This document shows positions 37,301-42,824 of a DNA stretch of 48,302 nucleotides, in pieces. This DNA is from Bacillota bacterium (GTDB taxonomy: Bacteria; Bacillota; Clostridia; Peptostreptococcales; Anaerovoracaceae). Below the pieces are notes generated by a model. It did not search any database, was not told where the DNA came from, and saw only the letters and a list, made by a program, of their open reading frames with translations. Each line of letters begins with the position of its first letter. Position 1 is the first letter of the stretch. The position numbers were made by a program, and so were the translations under genes. The stretch lies in NCBI GenBank assembly GCA_017437745.1, contig JAFRYI010000006.1, positions 65,964 to 114,265 on the forward strand. Reading direction: 5' to 3'.

Positions 37301-38105
37301 TAAGACCGAAAGCACGGAAAACGCTCTGGTTTACATCGATGGTGCAACGGTCGAAAAGGAATTCACTACACCGGATGATCTTACCAGGGATGCGGAATAT
37401 GAGGTGACTGTTGAGTTCAATGTGGATGCGACGCTGATTCGCGGAGAATGCGTCGTAGCCTTCGAGACCCTCACCTTTAAGGATAGGGAGATAGCAGTTC
37501 ACGCAGATCTTTCCGATAAGGACCAGACCGTTGATTATCCGGCTCCGAAGATCGCAACCTCAGCAAAGAATGCATACAGTGACAGCAAGGAACTTACAGC
37601 GAACGTTGAAGGTAATTGCGGCATTGTAGACACAATTACTTACGAGAACTTTGTTCCTGGAACCAAGGTGGTATTCAGAGGAATATTGATGGATAAGGCT
37701 ACAGGAAAAGCATTCCTTGATGTAAACGGCAAGACAGTTGAGTCTGAATCTGCAGCCGTTGAGATAACTGCTGAAAATGGAACAGCCACAGTCACATTCT
37801 TCATCGAAGACTTTGAGAAGTATGACGATGTAACGCTCGTCGTATTTGAGAAGGCCTTCCTTATATCCGGTGATGAGGAGATCTTTATTGCATCTCACGA
37901 AGATATAGACGATGAAGATCAGACCGTAATCATTCCGTCCCGACCTGAGACTCCCCCGGAAGAAGTTCCTCCCCAGACAGGAGATAATTCAAACATATAT
38001 CTTTGGGCAGGACTGGCAGTAGCTGCGGTTGCTGCAGGAATCGCTGCCGCAGTCGGACTGAGAAATAAGAAGGACGATCAGGACGATGAGGGGAATGCGG
38101 TTTAA
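31374..38105 (+). CDS. Giant cell-surface protein with thioester, SpaA and VaFE repeat domains
   Basis: A 2243-residue wall-anchored protein. The signal peptide ends near residue 31 (PPQEAFA). A thioester domain follows: C110 in AYCFDI and Q203 in HIVQWMVWW could form the Cys-Gln bond used for covalent host contact. Then come about eight SpaA-type isopeptide domains, seen as repeated GGVKFSKID-like strands (variants of KxD) from about residue 385 to 1260, and six VaFE-type repeats with GKTIVVFEDLYYDET and HHDLEDEAQSV. The end has a sorting signal VPPQTGD, a hydrophobic helix and a charged tail (LRNKKDDQDDEG). The motif PPQTG is not standard LPXTG, and no sortase is near. It likely serves in adhesion or in mating contact. 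Clean, uninterrupted frame. Confidence 0.92.
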   Translation: MREKRIISLLMALIMTLTVVLGVIPPQEAFADGTVTVQSVRNNANTWHNAFPRAFLLANDGRLALGFMYRYKKNSLAGTSRNNNAFAYTLSSTRAEVAEIFTVDGKIAYCFDINTPATQGTFEQSNTLAEAGINVTDEDLVMQVAEAAYALTKDNFQAIIDHAEELAKGISNVYGYTVPKDAVVEVLQSNSDVAVSFKRHIVQWMVWWKVNDYTFLDSTPQQTVSGGVDKEGNPLPDTTIPAYYGVSSIIDYPELFRWGLEKWGEIKAQAEYEWEYEYQIKPGQTITLTGIEGQRIWSLYKQDGYFGANDLVIARSGSNTTITAPVNVNKGEYDWQDIEPLTANIYSTKPYQEHDAGQFIVSVDAYMNGRAKIKVTLGMDPVGILLKKADAETGQNVPQGSASLEGAEYTIKYYEAETASGTPDRTWVFKTNANGFVRFEERSKVSGDELFYTDSGLPSIPEGTITIQETKAPVGYVINDEVITVYLRTQADGTVRAVDAGGNLVGTINQTNNVDDLDLTSSEMTVKHGSVSVQKVDKATGSAPLGMDLTGIQFTVELADDDRNAASVMVNGTAYSKGQVITTITTNASGFAKTADNILPYGYYTIRETVVPQSTGMVNSGWSTTVYVSEGTQALNADNPLVKGGVRFAKIDAVTGLAVTSGKGTLSGATIGIYPAGSDTPVLTIKTGSNGIASTDADALTFGKYYAKEIESSNGYLLNPDWRDEFDINENGVIVDRTENKLSEPPVYGGVKFSKIDWERNTNIPQGSASLESAEITIYNNSGKEIILKDGSKVADGGIAAVIKTNIAGTAQTAADALPYGDYYAVETKASEGYLLNDTWRKSFSVKENGVIVDATDSPLPETEISGSAAIVKIDLENNTAQGDASLAGIRFAIVNNSEEGVAFGKPVIANGSIVTIIETDENGKAAVPAKSLPYGTYTIYELKASSTAQQRDPWSDAAIGDSSDIYANNSGYLWRNNSKQITITTDGQVENVSFEDSPVKGGVKIEKWDAELDRKAAQGDADFSGIAFEIVNKSKAPVYVDGTKYEVGEVVATIEANAEGDASCSSILPYGTYEIKEVATNGAYRLTDGDARTFEIREHGAIVDATSANEFKNEVIRGGIEFLKVDAETDDTVPQGLATLEGAEITVYNNSDSVVVIDGIEIAVGDAVAVLTTDAEGRCGLDGTALPYGAYYAVETKASEGYLLSDWRIDFQIREDGVVIDASSDDYYIEKSEPLLKAASYERSGWFASTSNNAAKTEEQIKRADLRFRKVDIDGKPMAGIPFMISRLDAESNVVESHVIVSDADGIVDTSIRCKTDEKVNSLDEYVENGVFTNDAKLDKEAGIWYGEQSARNDDKGALIYAAYSITELQCKANLGQTMLTDTLFVDGEGVFTADFEDGRLYNLDNIFIDLIIHPESDLIDYNSQSKTITISQVCVLIDTVRYDHLKTDKTYKIVTEIYHEDRKGNTEKVGENAVSFRPAKTDETNTASGTIDIEIELDTTTINGGKLHAVDTFYLEDENEVMLVKHNAAMDDERQMVFVPALYTVAVNKDTELHLAASEGIVEITDTVSYEMLPNERTFTVEGTLRFADSGEVVTDSNGDPCVVTKQLTVSKRVDAVTERNGAVTGPLSGQFDMPTFSVRGEQLEGKTVVVTEVLYDFVTGEEYIRHYDLEDEDQSVHFPKITTEAADAETDAQIGQPRENVKIIDKVTYSNLIPGLKYSFYGKLMDKETEKPYLDDNGNEVTAELLDVEITEPDGYVELTFEFSGENLKGKTVVIFEDVKVEDETVAVHHDIEDESQSVDYPDGRTEAKDALTDARIGYPVEKAVIIDTFTYENLYVGYTYTVKGYLVDKESGEPILADGSRIEAQKTFTAEAKDGAVELTFELDASSLAGKTIVVFEDLYYDETTVIVHHDLEDEAQSVEIVQPEVKTTATDKDTGGHTGVAAEGTVTIVDVVRMTGLMPGNTFKLNAKLVDKTESTENALVYIDGATVEKEFTTPDDLTRDAEYEVTVEFNVDATLIRGECVVAFETLTFKDREIAVHADLSDKDQTVDYPAPKIATSAKNAYSDSKELTANVEGNCGIVDTITYENFVPGTKVVFRGILMDKATGKAFLDVNGKTVESESAAVEITAENGTATVTFFIEDFEKYDDVTLVVFEKAFLISGDEEIFIASHEDIDDEDQTVIIPSRPETPPEEVPPQTGDNSNIYLWAGLAVAAVAAGIAAAVGLRNKKDDQDDEGNAV

Positions 38106-38144
38106 ACGGAACGTAGTGTTTTTATACGAGGAGAAACCGTTCAA

Positions 38145-38258
38145 ATGGAACAGGAGACTATGGAACTTACGGCAAAGGAAATACTTAAGAGGCAGGAGGA
38201 GCACCCCGAGGAGCTCCTCCTCATCTTTTTAGAGGAGGCCCGAGATGTTGAAAAGTGA
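38145..38258 (+). CDS. Small protein overlapping the radC-like gene
   Basis: A 37-residue protein beginning MEQETMELTAKEILKRQ, very acidic and helical. A GAGGAG site lies at 38128-38133, and the stop overlaps the next gene's start by 14 bases. It is too short for usual filters; a ribosome site and tight overlap support it. The nucleotide sequence includes the palindrome GAGGAGCTCCTC. Function unknown. Confidence 0.5.
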   Translation: MEQETMELTAKEILKRQEEHPEELLLIFLEEARDVEK

Positions 38259-38751
38259 TTATACAAAGGGTCTTAAGGTCGTGAAGATCAAACTGGTCAG
38301 AGACGGCGCCATCGGAAAGGACAGATACATCACGAATCCTCAGGAAGCTATTGATATTATGTGTGAAGAGCTCGCGGAATACGACCGCGAGCTCATGTGT
38401 GTTGTCAATCTTAGGTCGGATATGTCAGTGATCAATATGAACATATCCAGTATAGGCAACATTAATTCCGCGATTGCATCTCCCAGGGACATTTTCAAAA
38501 GCAGCATTCTTTCAAATGCGGCTGGAATACTGATCTTTCACAATCATCCTTCCGGGAATCTCAAGCCGTCCAAAGATGACTACAACATGACCAAGCGTCT
38601 TGTTGAGGCTGGACAGCTTCTGGAAGTCCAGGTCGTAGATCATATAATCGTATCTTCAGGACCGAGAAAAGGATATTACAGTTTTAAGGAGCACGGAGAA
38701 CTGGGGCTCGGAGCCCTTGAAGCTATGTGCAGGAATTCATACGAGAGGTAG
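38245..38751 (+). CDS. RadC-like JAB-domain protein
   Basis: A 168-residue protein of the RadC/JAB1-MPN family. It carries the JAMM zinc motif HNHPSGNLKPSKDD near residues 98-111, with the glutamate earlier. RadC relatives are common on mobile elements, where they are thought to help deal with DNA entry or anti-restriction; no activity is proven. It lacks the N-terminal helix-hairpin-helix of chromosomal RadC and is the short mobile-element form. GAGGAGG lies six bases before the ATG. It groups with the small genes and the ArdC-like gene that follow. Confidence 0.88.
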   Translation: MLKSDYTKGLKVVKIKLVRDGAIGKDRYITNPQEAIDIMCEELAEYDRELMCVVNLRSDMSVINMNISSIGNINSAIASPRDIFKSSILSNAAGILIFHNHPSGNLKPSKDDYNMTKRLVEAGQLLEVQVVDHIIVSSGPRKGYYSFKEHGELGLGALEAMCRNSYER

Positions 38752-38755
38752 GAAA

Positions 38756-39091
38756 ATGAATAAGAGATATTTAATAGAGGCGTTCCTTAGGGAATATCAT
38801 AAGGGAGAAGAAAGAGCCGTTCACAGCAAAGATCTGGAGGCTCTGTTTTTTATATCCGGAAGAGATTTAAGAAGGCTTATAAGCGAGCTTAGAAAAGAAG
38901 AAATCCCCATTTGCAGCAGTAGGAATGGATACTTCTATGCTGGTTCTCAGGCGGATATACGGAAATGTGCAAAGATGCTTGGCAGCCTTTCAGACGGAGT
39001 TAACAATTCCAGGATGTCGCTGCTTTCATCAAGAGCACCCAATGTGTTCGGCAGGTGTGTGATAGTCATTTTTCCCGGAGGTCTGATGTGA
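38756..39091 (+). CDS. Small winged-helix-like DNA-binding protein
   Basis: A 111-residue protein, ATG 38756 with a GAGAGG site upstream. The segment HSKDLEALFFISGRDLRRLI followed by SELRKEEIPICSSRNGYF looks like a winged helix-turn-helix as in phage replication and regulator proteins. The C-terminal part after residue 75 has no pattern I recognise. A longer frame from 38717 lies within the radC-like end and has no ribosome site. Placed between RadC-like and ArdC-like genes, so a role in establishment or control is likely. Confidence 0.68.
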   Translation: MNKRYLIEAFLREYHKGEERAVHSKDLEALFFISGRDLRRLISELRKEEIPICSSRNGYFYAGSQADIRKCAKMLGSLSDGVNNSRMSLLSSRAPNVFGRCVIVIFPGGLM

Positions 39092-39174
39092 GCGAGATTA
39101 TATTCATAGACGAGGATACTATTACCCCCGAAGAGTGGGAAAACCTTGATAAAGGAGATGATTCCAATGACTAG
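39088..39174 (+). CDS. Very small acidic protein
   Basis: A 28-residue protein starting at GTG 39088 with GGAGGT five bases before it. The sequence (MSEIIFIDEDTITPEEWENL) is highly acidic. Its start overlaps the preceding stop and its end overlaps the next start, as in a compressed operon. Real translation is only supported by these features. Confidence 0.4.
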   Translation: MSEIIFIDEDTITPEEWENLDKGDDSND

Positions 39175-40159
39175 GGATGAATTCCGCAAAGGCATAGCAG
39201 ATGCTTTCGTATCTGTCCTGACTGAAAAAGGACTGTCTTGGAAAAAAGAATGGTCCGGGGTAGGTAGCGCCCCGCAGAATGCAGTAACAAAAGCATTCTA
39301 CCGGGGCTGCAATGCTTTTTGGCTCAGTCTTATTGCAATGAGCAATGGATACTCCGATCCGCGCTGGGTCACGATGGTGCAGATCATGGATAAACAGGGA
39401 AAATACCATCCCAAAGAGAAGTGGCATCTAAAGGCGGGATCGAAGGCTTCTTATGTGGAGTACTGGTATCCTTTCGATCTGAAAAACAAGAAAGCTCTTA
39501 CATGGGATGATCTCAGGACAGAGCTTTCCAATGGCCGGAAAGAAGATGAGTTCAGACTGTCTACCAAGTATACGCCTGTCTTTAATGCCTGCGATGTTGA
39601 AGGCATGCCGTCGCTTCAGATCGATACCAACCCGGATGTTAAAATGGATGACCTTATATCCAGGATATCCAATGGGATGAGCGTGCGGATCCTTCTTGAT
39701 GGCGGAGACAGTGCTTATTACTCTCCCCGCCTTGATGAGATACATCTTCCAAAGCCGGAGGTCTTTGAAAGTGAGTATGCATTCAATTCCACGGCGCTTC
39801 ATGAGCTGGCGCATTCTACAGGACACACATCAAGACTTAACAGGGCTCAGACCGGGATCTACGGTTTGGATACTTATGCCTATGAGGAGCTTGTTGCAGA
39901 GATGGCATCATGCTTTATGGGTTTTGATCTTAAGGTGGAGCCTTCTGAAAAGCATATACAGAATCACAAAGCGTATGTGCAGGCCTGGATCAAGGGTATA
40001 CAGGAAAAACCAGAGACCTTGTTGCATGCAATAAAGGATGCGCAGGCAGCTGCGAACTATATGGACTGGAGAGCGGGACTGATCTCTGCAAAAGAGTATG
40101 TTGACGCAAGCAGGACTGTGATAGAGATAAGGCCGAAGGTCCAGTCACGGGAACGATAG
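39167..40159 (+). CDS. ArdC-like antirestriction protein with zincin-type peptidase motif
   Basis: From ATG 39167 the protein has 330 residues; AAAGGAGA lies about nine bases before. The N-terminus is an ArdC-type single-strand DNA-binding domain (RDEFRKGIADAFVSVLTEKG, then KAFYRGCNAFWLSLIAMSNG). The C-terminal half carries HELAHSTGH (H212, E213, H216), a metallopeptidase signature. ArdC is known to bind single-stranded DNA and protect incoming plasmid DNA from restriction. This complete form, with active-site residues, is typical of conjugative elements. A TTG 21 bases further up is an alternative start. It follows the RadC-like set and belongs to the same defence-evasion group. Confidence 0.88.
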   Translation: MTRDEFRKGIADAFVSVLTEKGLSWKKEWSGVGSAPQNAVTKAFYRGCNAFWLSLIAMSNGYSDPRWVTMVQIMDKQGKYHPKEKWHLKAGSKASYVEYWYPFDLKNKKALTWDDLRTELSNGRKEDEFRLSTKYTPVFNACDVEGMPSLQIDTNPDVKMDDLISRISNGMSVRILLDGGDSAYYSPRLDEIHLPKPEVFESEYAFNSTALHELAHSTGHTSRLNRAQTGIYGLDTYAYEELVAEMASCFMGFDLKVEPSEKHIQNHKAYVQAWIKGIQEKPETLLHAIKDAQAAANYMDWRAGLISAKEYVDASRTVIEIRPKVQSRER

Positions 40160-40267
40160 TTGAGGCACAGCGCTACACTGTGTGATATTTAACCCTGCAT
40201 GATACAAATTTACATATTCGACCTGATCAACAAAACGCGATACTATTTTTTCATGGAGGATAATTAA

Positions 40268-40537
40268 ATGGAATATAAAAATATCACACGGATCTATGTG
40301 TCCAGCGACGTCCAATTCTACACCATAGAAAAACTGATTGAAATGCTTGGTTGGAGCGAAGCCACTGTTCAAAAGCTTTTCAATGCACCGGATTTCCCTT
40401 CTGTGGATTACGGAAAAACAAAGGTCGTTGAAAACCACGCTCTTATTGAGTATTTCTCAAGGAAACGCATTAAGAATGAAGAGCCATATTGGCGCATTGA
40501 AAACAAGATAAAGAGAAAAAGAGGCAAGCAGGATTGA
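40268..40537 (+). CDS. Small helix-turn-helix (excisionase-type) protein
   Basis: An 89-residue protein with a DNA-binding helix-turn-helix of the HTH_17/excisionase kind: YTIEKLIEMLGWSEATVQKL and a recognition part NAPDFPSVDYGKTKVVE. The C-terminus is lysine/arginine-rich (RIENKIKRKRGKQD). GGAGG lies 8 bp before the ATG. The 108 bp upstream contains a CACAG/CTGTG hairpin and no clear promoter. It may regulate the element or act with the integrase; no partner is adjacent. Confidence 0.72.
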   Translation: MEYKNITRIYVSSDVQFYTIEKLIEMLGWSEATVQKLFNAPDFPSVDYGKTKVVENHALIEYFSRKRIKNEEPYWRIENKIKRKRGKQD

Positions 40538-40644
40538 TTTCTTGTATTTAAGTATGTTAAGGCGAGTAATTCCATCTGTGTAGCCTCTGTATGAGAACAA
40601 TTCTTTTAAAGAGAAAACGTTTCATCGGACTTTAAACGATAGTT

Positions 40645-40673
40645 TGAAGTGCAGGTGGTATTCAGTTATAATA
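40645..40673 (+). promoter_or_regulatory. Promoter of the EFR1-type gene
   Basis: TTGAAG (40645-40650), 17-bp spacer, TATAAT (40668-40673). The leader of about 70 nt ends at a GTGGAGGA ribosome site. Confidence 0.65.
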
Positions 40674-40751
40674 CATCCATACAAATCGGGGGTAAGAAAA
40701 ATCTCAAAAAACTGCTTGACAAACATTAGCAAGATTTGTGGAGGAAATGAT

Positions 40752-41513
40752 ATGACAATATGTTACTTTACAGCCAGCGGCAACTGCCTTTATGTTGCCA
40801 GAAGGATCGGAGGAACTCTCCTTTCCATCCCGCAGCTGATGCGTCAGAAAAAAATAGAGATCGAGGACGATACAGTGGGCATCGTCTGTCCGGTATACGC
40901 GGTAGAGCTTCCGTTTATGATCGTTGATTTCATGAAGAAGGCAGATATAAAGACGGATTATTTCTTCTTCATCCTTACCTGCGGCTATGGATATGAGGTA
41001 TCACTTGGGCATGCCGAAGTAGCGGCGCGTGAAAGAGGATGGGACATAAAATACGGAAATGGCGTCTTTATGGTCGATAATTACCTGCCGTTTTTTGATA
41101 TGGATGAAGAGATAAGGAAGCTCCCAGAGAAAAATGTGGAAGGTCAGATCGATGCGATTTGTGCTGATATACAGGCAAGGAAAGAACGTAGAGTAAAGCT
41201 CACAACGGAGCTTAAAGAACAGATGGAGTTCTACCATAAGACTCATGCGCCGAAGGTCATAAATAAGAACATGGCGCTTGATTATACGGTAAATGATGAC
41301 TGTATTCGCTGCGGTATCTGTGCAAAGGTATGTCCGGCAAATAACATCACAATCACTGAAGATGGCATATGCTTCTCGGAACACTGCGAGGTCTGCTACG
41401 CCTGTCTGCACAACTGTCCGCAGCATGCGATCCACCTGCCGAAGGAGGCAGGAACGAAGCAGTTCCGTAATGAGCATGTGACTCTTGCGGATATCGTTAA
41501 GTCAAATGAATAA
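40752..41513 (+). CDS. EFR1-family flavodoxin/ferredoxin fusion protein
   Basis: A 253-residue redox protein (ATG 40752, ribosome site GGAGGA). The N-terminal half is a flavodoxin-like domain with the FMN-loop-type start CYFTASGNCLYVARRI and an EFR1-type VCPVYAVELPF. The C-terminal half has two [4Fe-4S] sets: CIRCGICAKVCP and CEVCYACLHNCPQH. Such proteins shuttle electrons between flavin and ferredoxin carriers. It is the only metabolic gene in this part of the element and looks like cargo, with its own promoter and terminator. The substrate partner is unknown. A longer frame from 40644 would cover the promoter and is rejected. Confidence 0.88.
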   Translation: MTICYFTASGNCLYVARRIGGTLLSIPQLMRQKKIEIEDDTVGIVCPVYAVELPFMIVDFMKKADIKTDYFFFILTCGYGYEVSLGHAEVAARERGWDIKYGNGVFMVDNYLPFFDMDEEIRKLPEKNVEGQIDAICADIQARKERRVKLTTELKEQMEFYHKTHAPKVINKNMALDYTVNDDCIRCGICAKVCPANNITITEDGICFSEHCEVCYACLHNCPQHAIHLPKEAGTKQFRNEHVTLADIVKSNE

Positions 41514-41552
41514 CGGCTTATTCCCATTTGTCGAGATGAAGACTGAAAATGC

Positions 41553-41582
41553 AAAATCGCCCATTGGGCGATTTTGGTTTTT
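41553..41582 (+). terminator. Terminator of the EFR1-type gene
   Basis: AAAATCGCCC-ATT-GGGCGATTTT forms a 10-bp stem with a 3-nt loop, followed by GGTTTTT. It works in both directions because of the A-run on the left. Confidence 0.9.
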
Positions 41583-41591
41583 AAAGAGCAC

Positions 41592-41780
41592 TTAGCTTAA
41601 TCTCTGGATCTCATCTCGGATCAATTGTTTGATGGTTCCCTGCTTGTTGTCGAGACTGGCAAGCCAAGCAAGAATATCCTGGTCAGTATGGTCATTCAGT
41701 TTAAGCGAGAAATTACGTATGTGCTCCTCTGCATACCGGGCTTTTGCCGCTTTTCGTTCCAATAGTTTTCTGTAGTCCAT
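41592..41780 (-). CDS. Small helical protein, minus strand
   Basis: A 62-residue protein starting MDYRKLLERKAAKARYAEEH. GGAGGC lies at 41784-41789 on the minus strand. The ending LDNKQGTIKQLIRDEIQRL is a pattern I associate with small mobile-element proteins of Bacillota with unknown function, perhaps DNA-binding or antitoxin-like. A longer frame to 41867 has no ribosome site. It is divergent from the next small gene, and a short repeat GCACA(C)ATTT lies between them. Confidence 0.65.
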   Translation of the reverse strand: MDYRKLLERKAAKARYAEEHIRNFSLKLNDHTDQDILAWLASLDNKQGTIKQLIRDEIQRLS

Positions 41781-41919
41781 GATGCCTCCTTTACTAAAGC
41801 AAGCATCCCCCTTATGCAGAAAAGTATAGCACAAACAAAAGTTAAAAATGGCACACATTTCGCACATTTTGCTTCTGCAAAACTATCATGTATGCTTACT
41901 TTGAATGGAGGTGCTCACA

Positions 41920-42072
41920 ATGCTTTTCAAAAAGGAAGTGCGCAAGGTTCTGAATCTTACCAGAGACGAGCTTATTTTGCTTAGGAAGGTCTTGCTTTAC
42001 ACTAGGAATAAGCTAATATCTGAGGGAAAACCCATAGAAGATATCAATGAGCTAATACTAAAGCTGTACTGA
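41920..42072 (+). CDS. Small 50-residue protein
   Basis: A 50-residue helical protein beginning MLFKKEVRKVLNLTRDELIL, with an ATG at 41920 and GGAGGTG 7-13 bases upstream. No known family. It sits divergent to the 62-residue minus-strand gene and right before the AbrB-TipAS regulator promoter. The pair could form a small regulatory or toxin-antitoxin-like set, but nothing in the sequence proves this. Confidence 0.55.
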   Translation: MLFKKEVRKVLNLTRDELILLRKVLLYTRNKLISEGKPIEDINELILKLY

Positions 42073-42077
42073 GAAGT

Positions 42078-42157
42078 ATTTACTGGGAATTTACTGGAAA
42101 TAGATTGACACAGGGTTGTGCCGGTGCTATTATTCACTTACAGGAAATTTACTGGAA
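42078..42157 (+). promoter_or_regulatory. Promoter with four operator-like repeats
   Basis: The promoter is TTGACA (42105-42110), 17 bp, TATTAT (42128-42133). Upstream are two abutting copies ATTTACTGGGA (42078-42088) and ATTTACTGGAA (42089-42099); downstream are ACTTACAGGAA (42136-42146) and ATTTACTGGAA (42147-42157). The pairs are 58 bp apart and the second covers the transcription start. This pattern suggests a repressor binding both pairs, possibly the AbrB-type product itself, and perhaps looping DNA. Confidence 0.7.
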
Positions 42158-42185
42158 ATAACAGCCAGGCTGTAGGAGAATAATC

Positions 42186-42758
42186 ATGGAAACCAGAAAG
42201 ACAGATGCATTGGGCAGGATAGTCATTCCTAAGGATCTTAGAATCAAATATGACATTATGAGCGAAGGTTCGGACATCGACATCATTCCGACTGAAGAAG
42301 GTATTCTTTTAAAGAAGCATTGCGATACTTGTGCCATATGCGGATCTTCTAATGATCTAGTTAATTACGCAGGTAAGTATTACTGCAGAACCTGTATTAA
42401 AAACCTGAATACCGAAGCCAAAATGAAATGGGGCGACACCGAGGCATATAAGGATTATCAGAAAAAAGCAGAGAACATGAGCGAGGCGGACAAACAGCTT
42501 CTGTCCGGAGAATTAATGAATATTTTCGGAGAGTTCGGCGAGATCAAGAGTTCGGACCCGACGTCAGACTCTGCACAGGAATTGGTTTTGACTCTTCAAA
42601 AGTATATTACCGATAACTACTATAAGTGCACGGATGACATACTTCGCGGGCTCGGTCAGATGTATGTAAATGACATGCGTTTTAAGAAGAGTATCGATGA
42701 TACCTGTGGTGAAGGCACGGCCGAGTTTGTCAGCAAAGCAATAGCTGCAAAGAAATAA
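42186..42758 (+). CDS. AbrB-zinc ribbon-TipAS fusion regulator
   Basis: A 190-residue protein with three parts. Residues 1-44 are an AbrB/SpoVT-type DNA-binding domain (RKTDALGRIVIPKDLR). Residues 46-70 hold C46, C49, C52, C67 and C70 in CxxCxxC and CxxC order, a zinc ribbon. Residues 82-188 match the TipAS drug-recognition fold: WGDTEAYKDYQKK, YYKCTDDILRGLGQMYVND and CGEGTAEFVSKAI. TipAS normally follows a MerR domain and binds thiopeptides and other multi-ring drugs. A TipAS joined to AbrB is unusual in my knowledge. AGGAG precedes the ATG. It is monocistronic with flanking repeats and a terminator and lies right before the transfer operon, so drug- or peptide-responsive control of transfer is a reasonable idea. 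Confidence 0.85.
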   Translation: METRKTDALGRIVIPKDLRIKYDIMSEGSDIDIIPTEEGILLKKHCDTCAICGSSNDLVNYAGKYYCRTCIKNLNTEAKMKWGDTEAYKDYQKKAENMSEADKQLLSGELMNIFGEFGEIKSSDPTSDSAQELVLTLQKYITDNYYKCTDDILRGLGQMYVNDMRFKKSIDDTCGEGTAEFVSKAIAAKK

Positions 42759-42775
42759 ACTGGTTTGGTTTATCC

Positions 42776-42799
42776 AGGCGGGAGCGATCCCGCCTTTTT
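42776..42799 (+). terminator. Terminator between the AbrB-TipAS gene and the transfer operon
   Basis: AGGCGGGA-GCGA-TCCCGCCT is an 8-bp stem with a GNRA tetraloop, followed by TTTTT. The next gene begins 26 bp later with only space for a ribosome site, so the transfer operon needs read-through or an internal promoter. Confidence 0.92.
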
Positions 42800-42824
42800 A
42801 ATTTGGAAAGGATGGTGAAGAACA

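Noticed and set aside
36210..37502. 430-codon minus-strand frame inside the giant surface protein gene
   Set aside because: Arises in the repeated VaFE coding region; the plus frame is continuous and has clear domains.
40644..40751. Longer start for the EFR1-type gene
   Set aside because: The extension covers the -35/-10 promoter and has no ribosome site; ATG 40752 has one.
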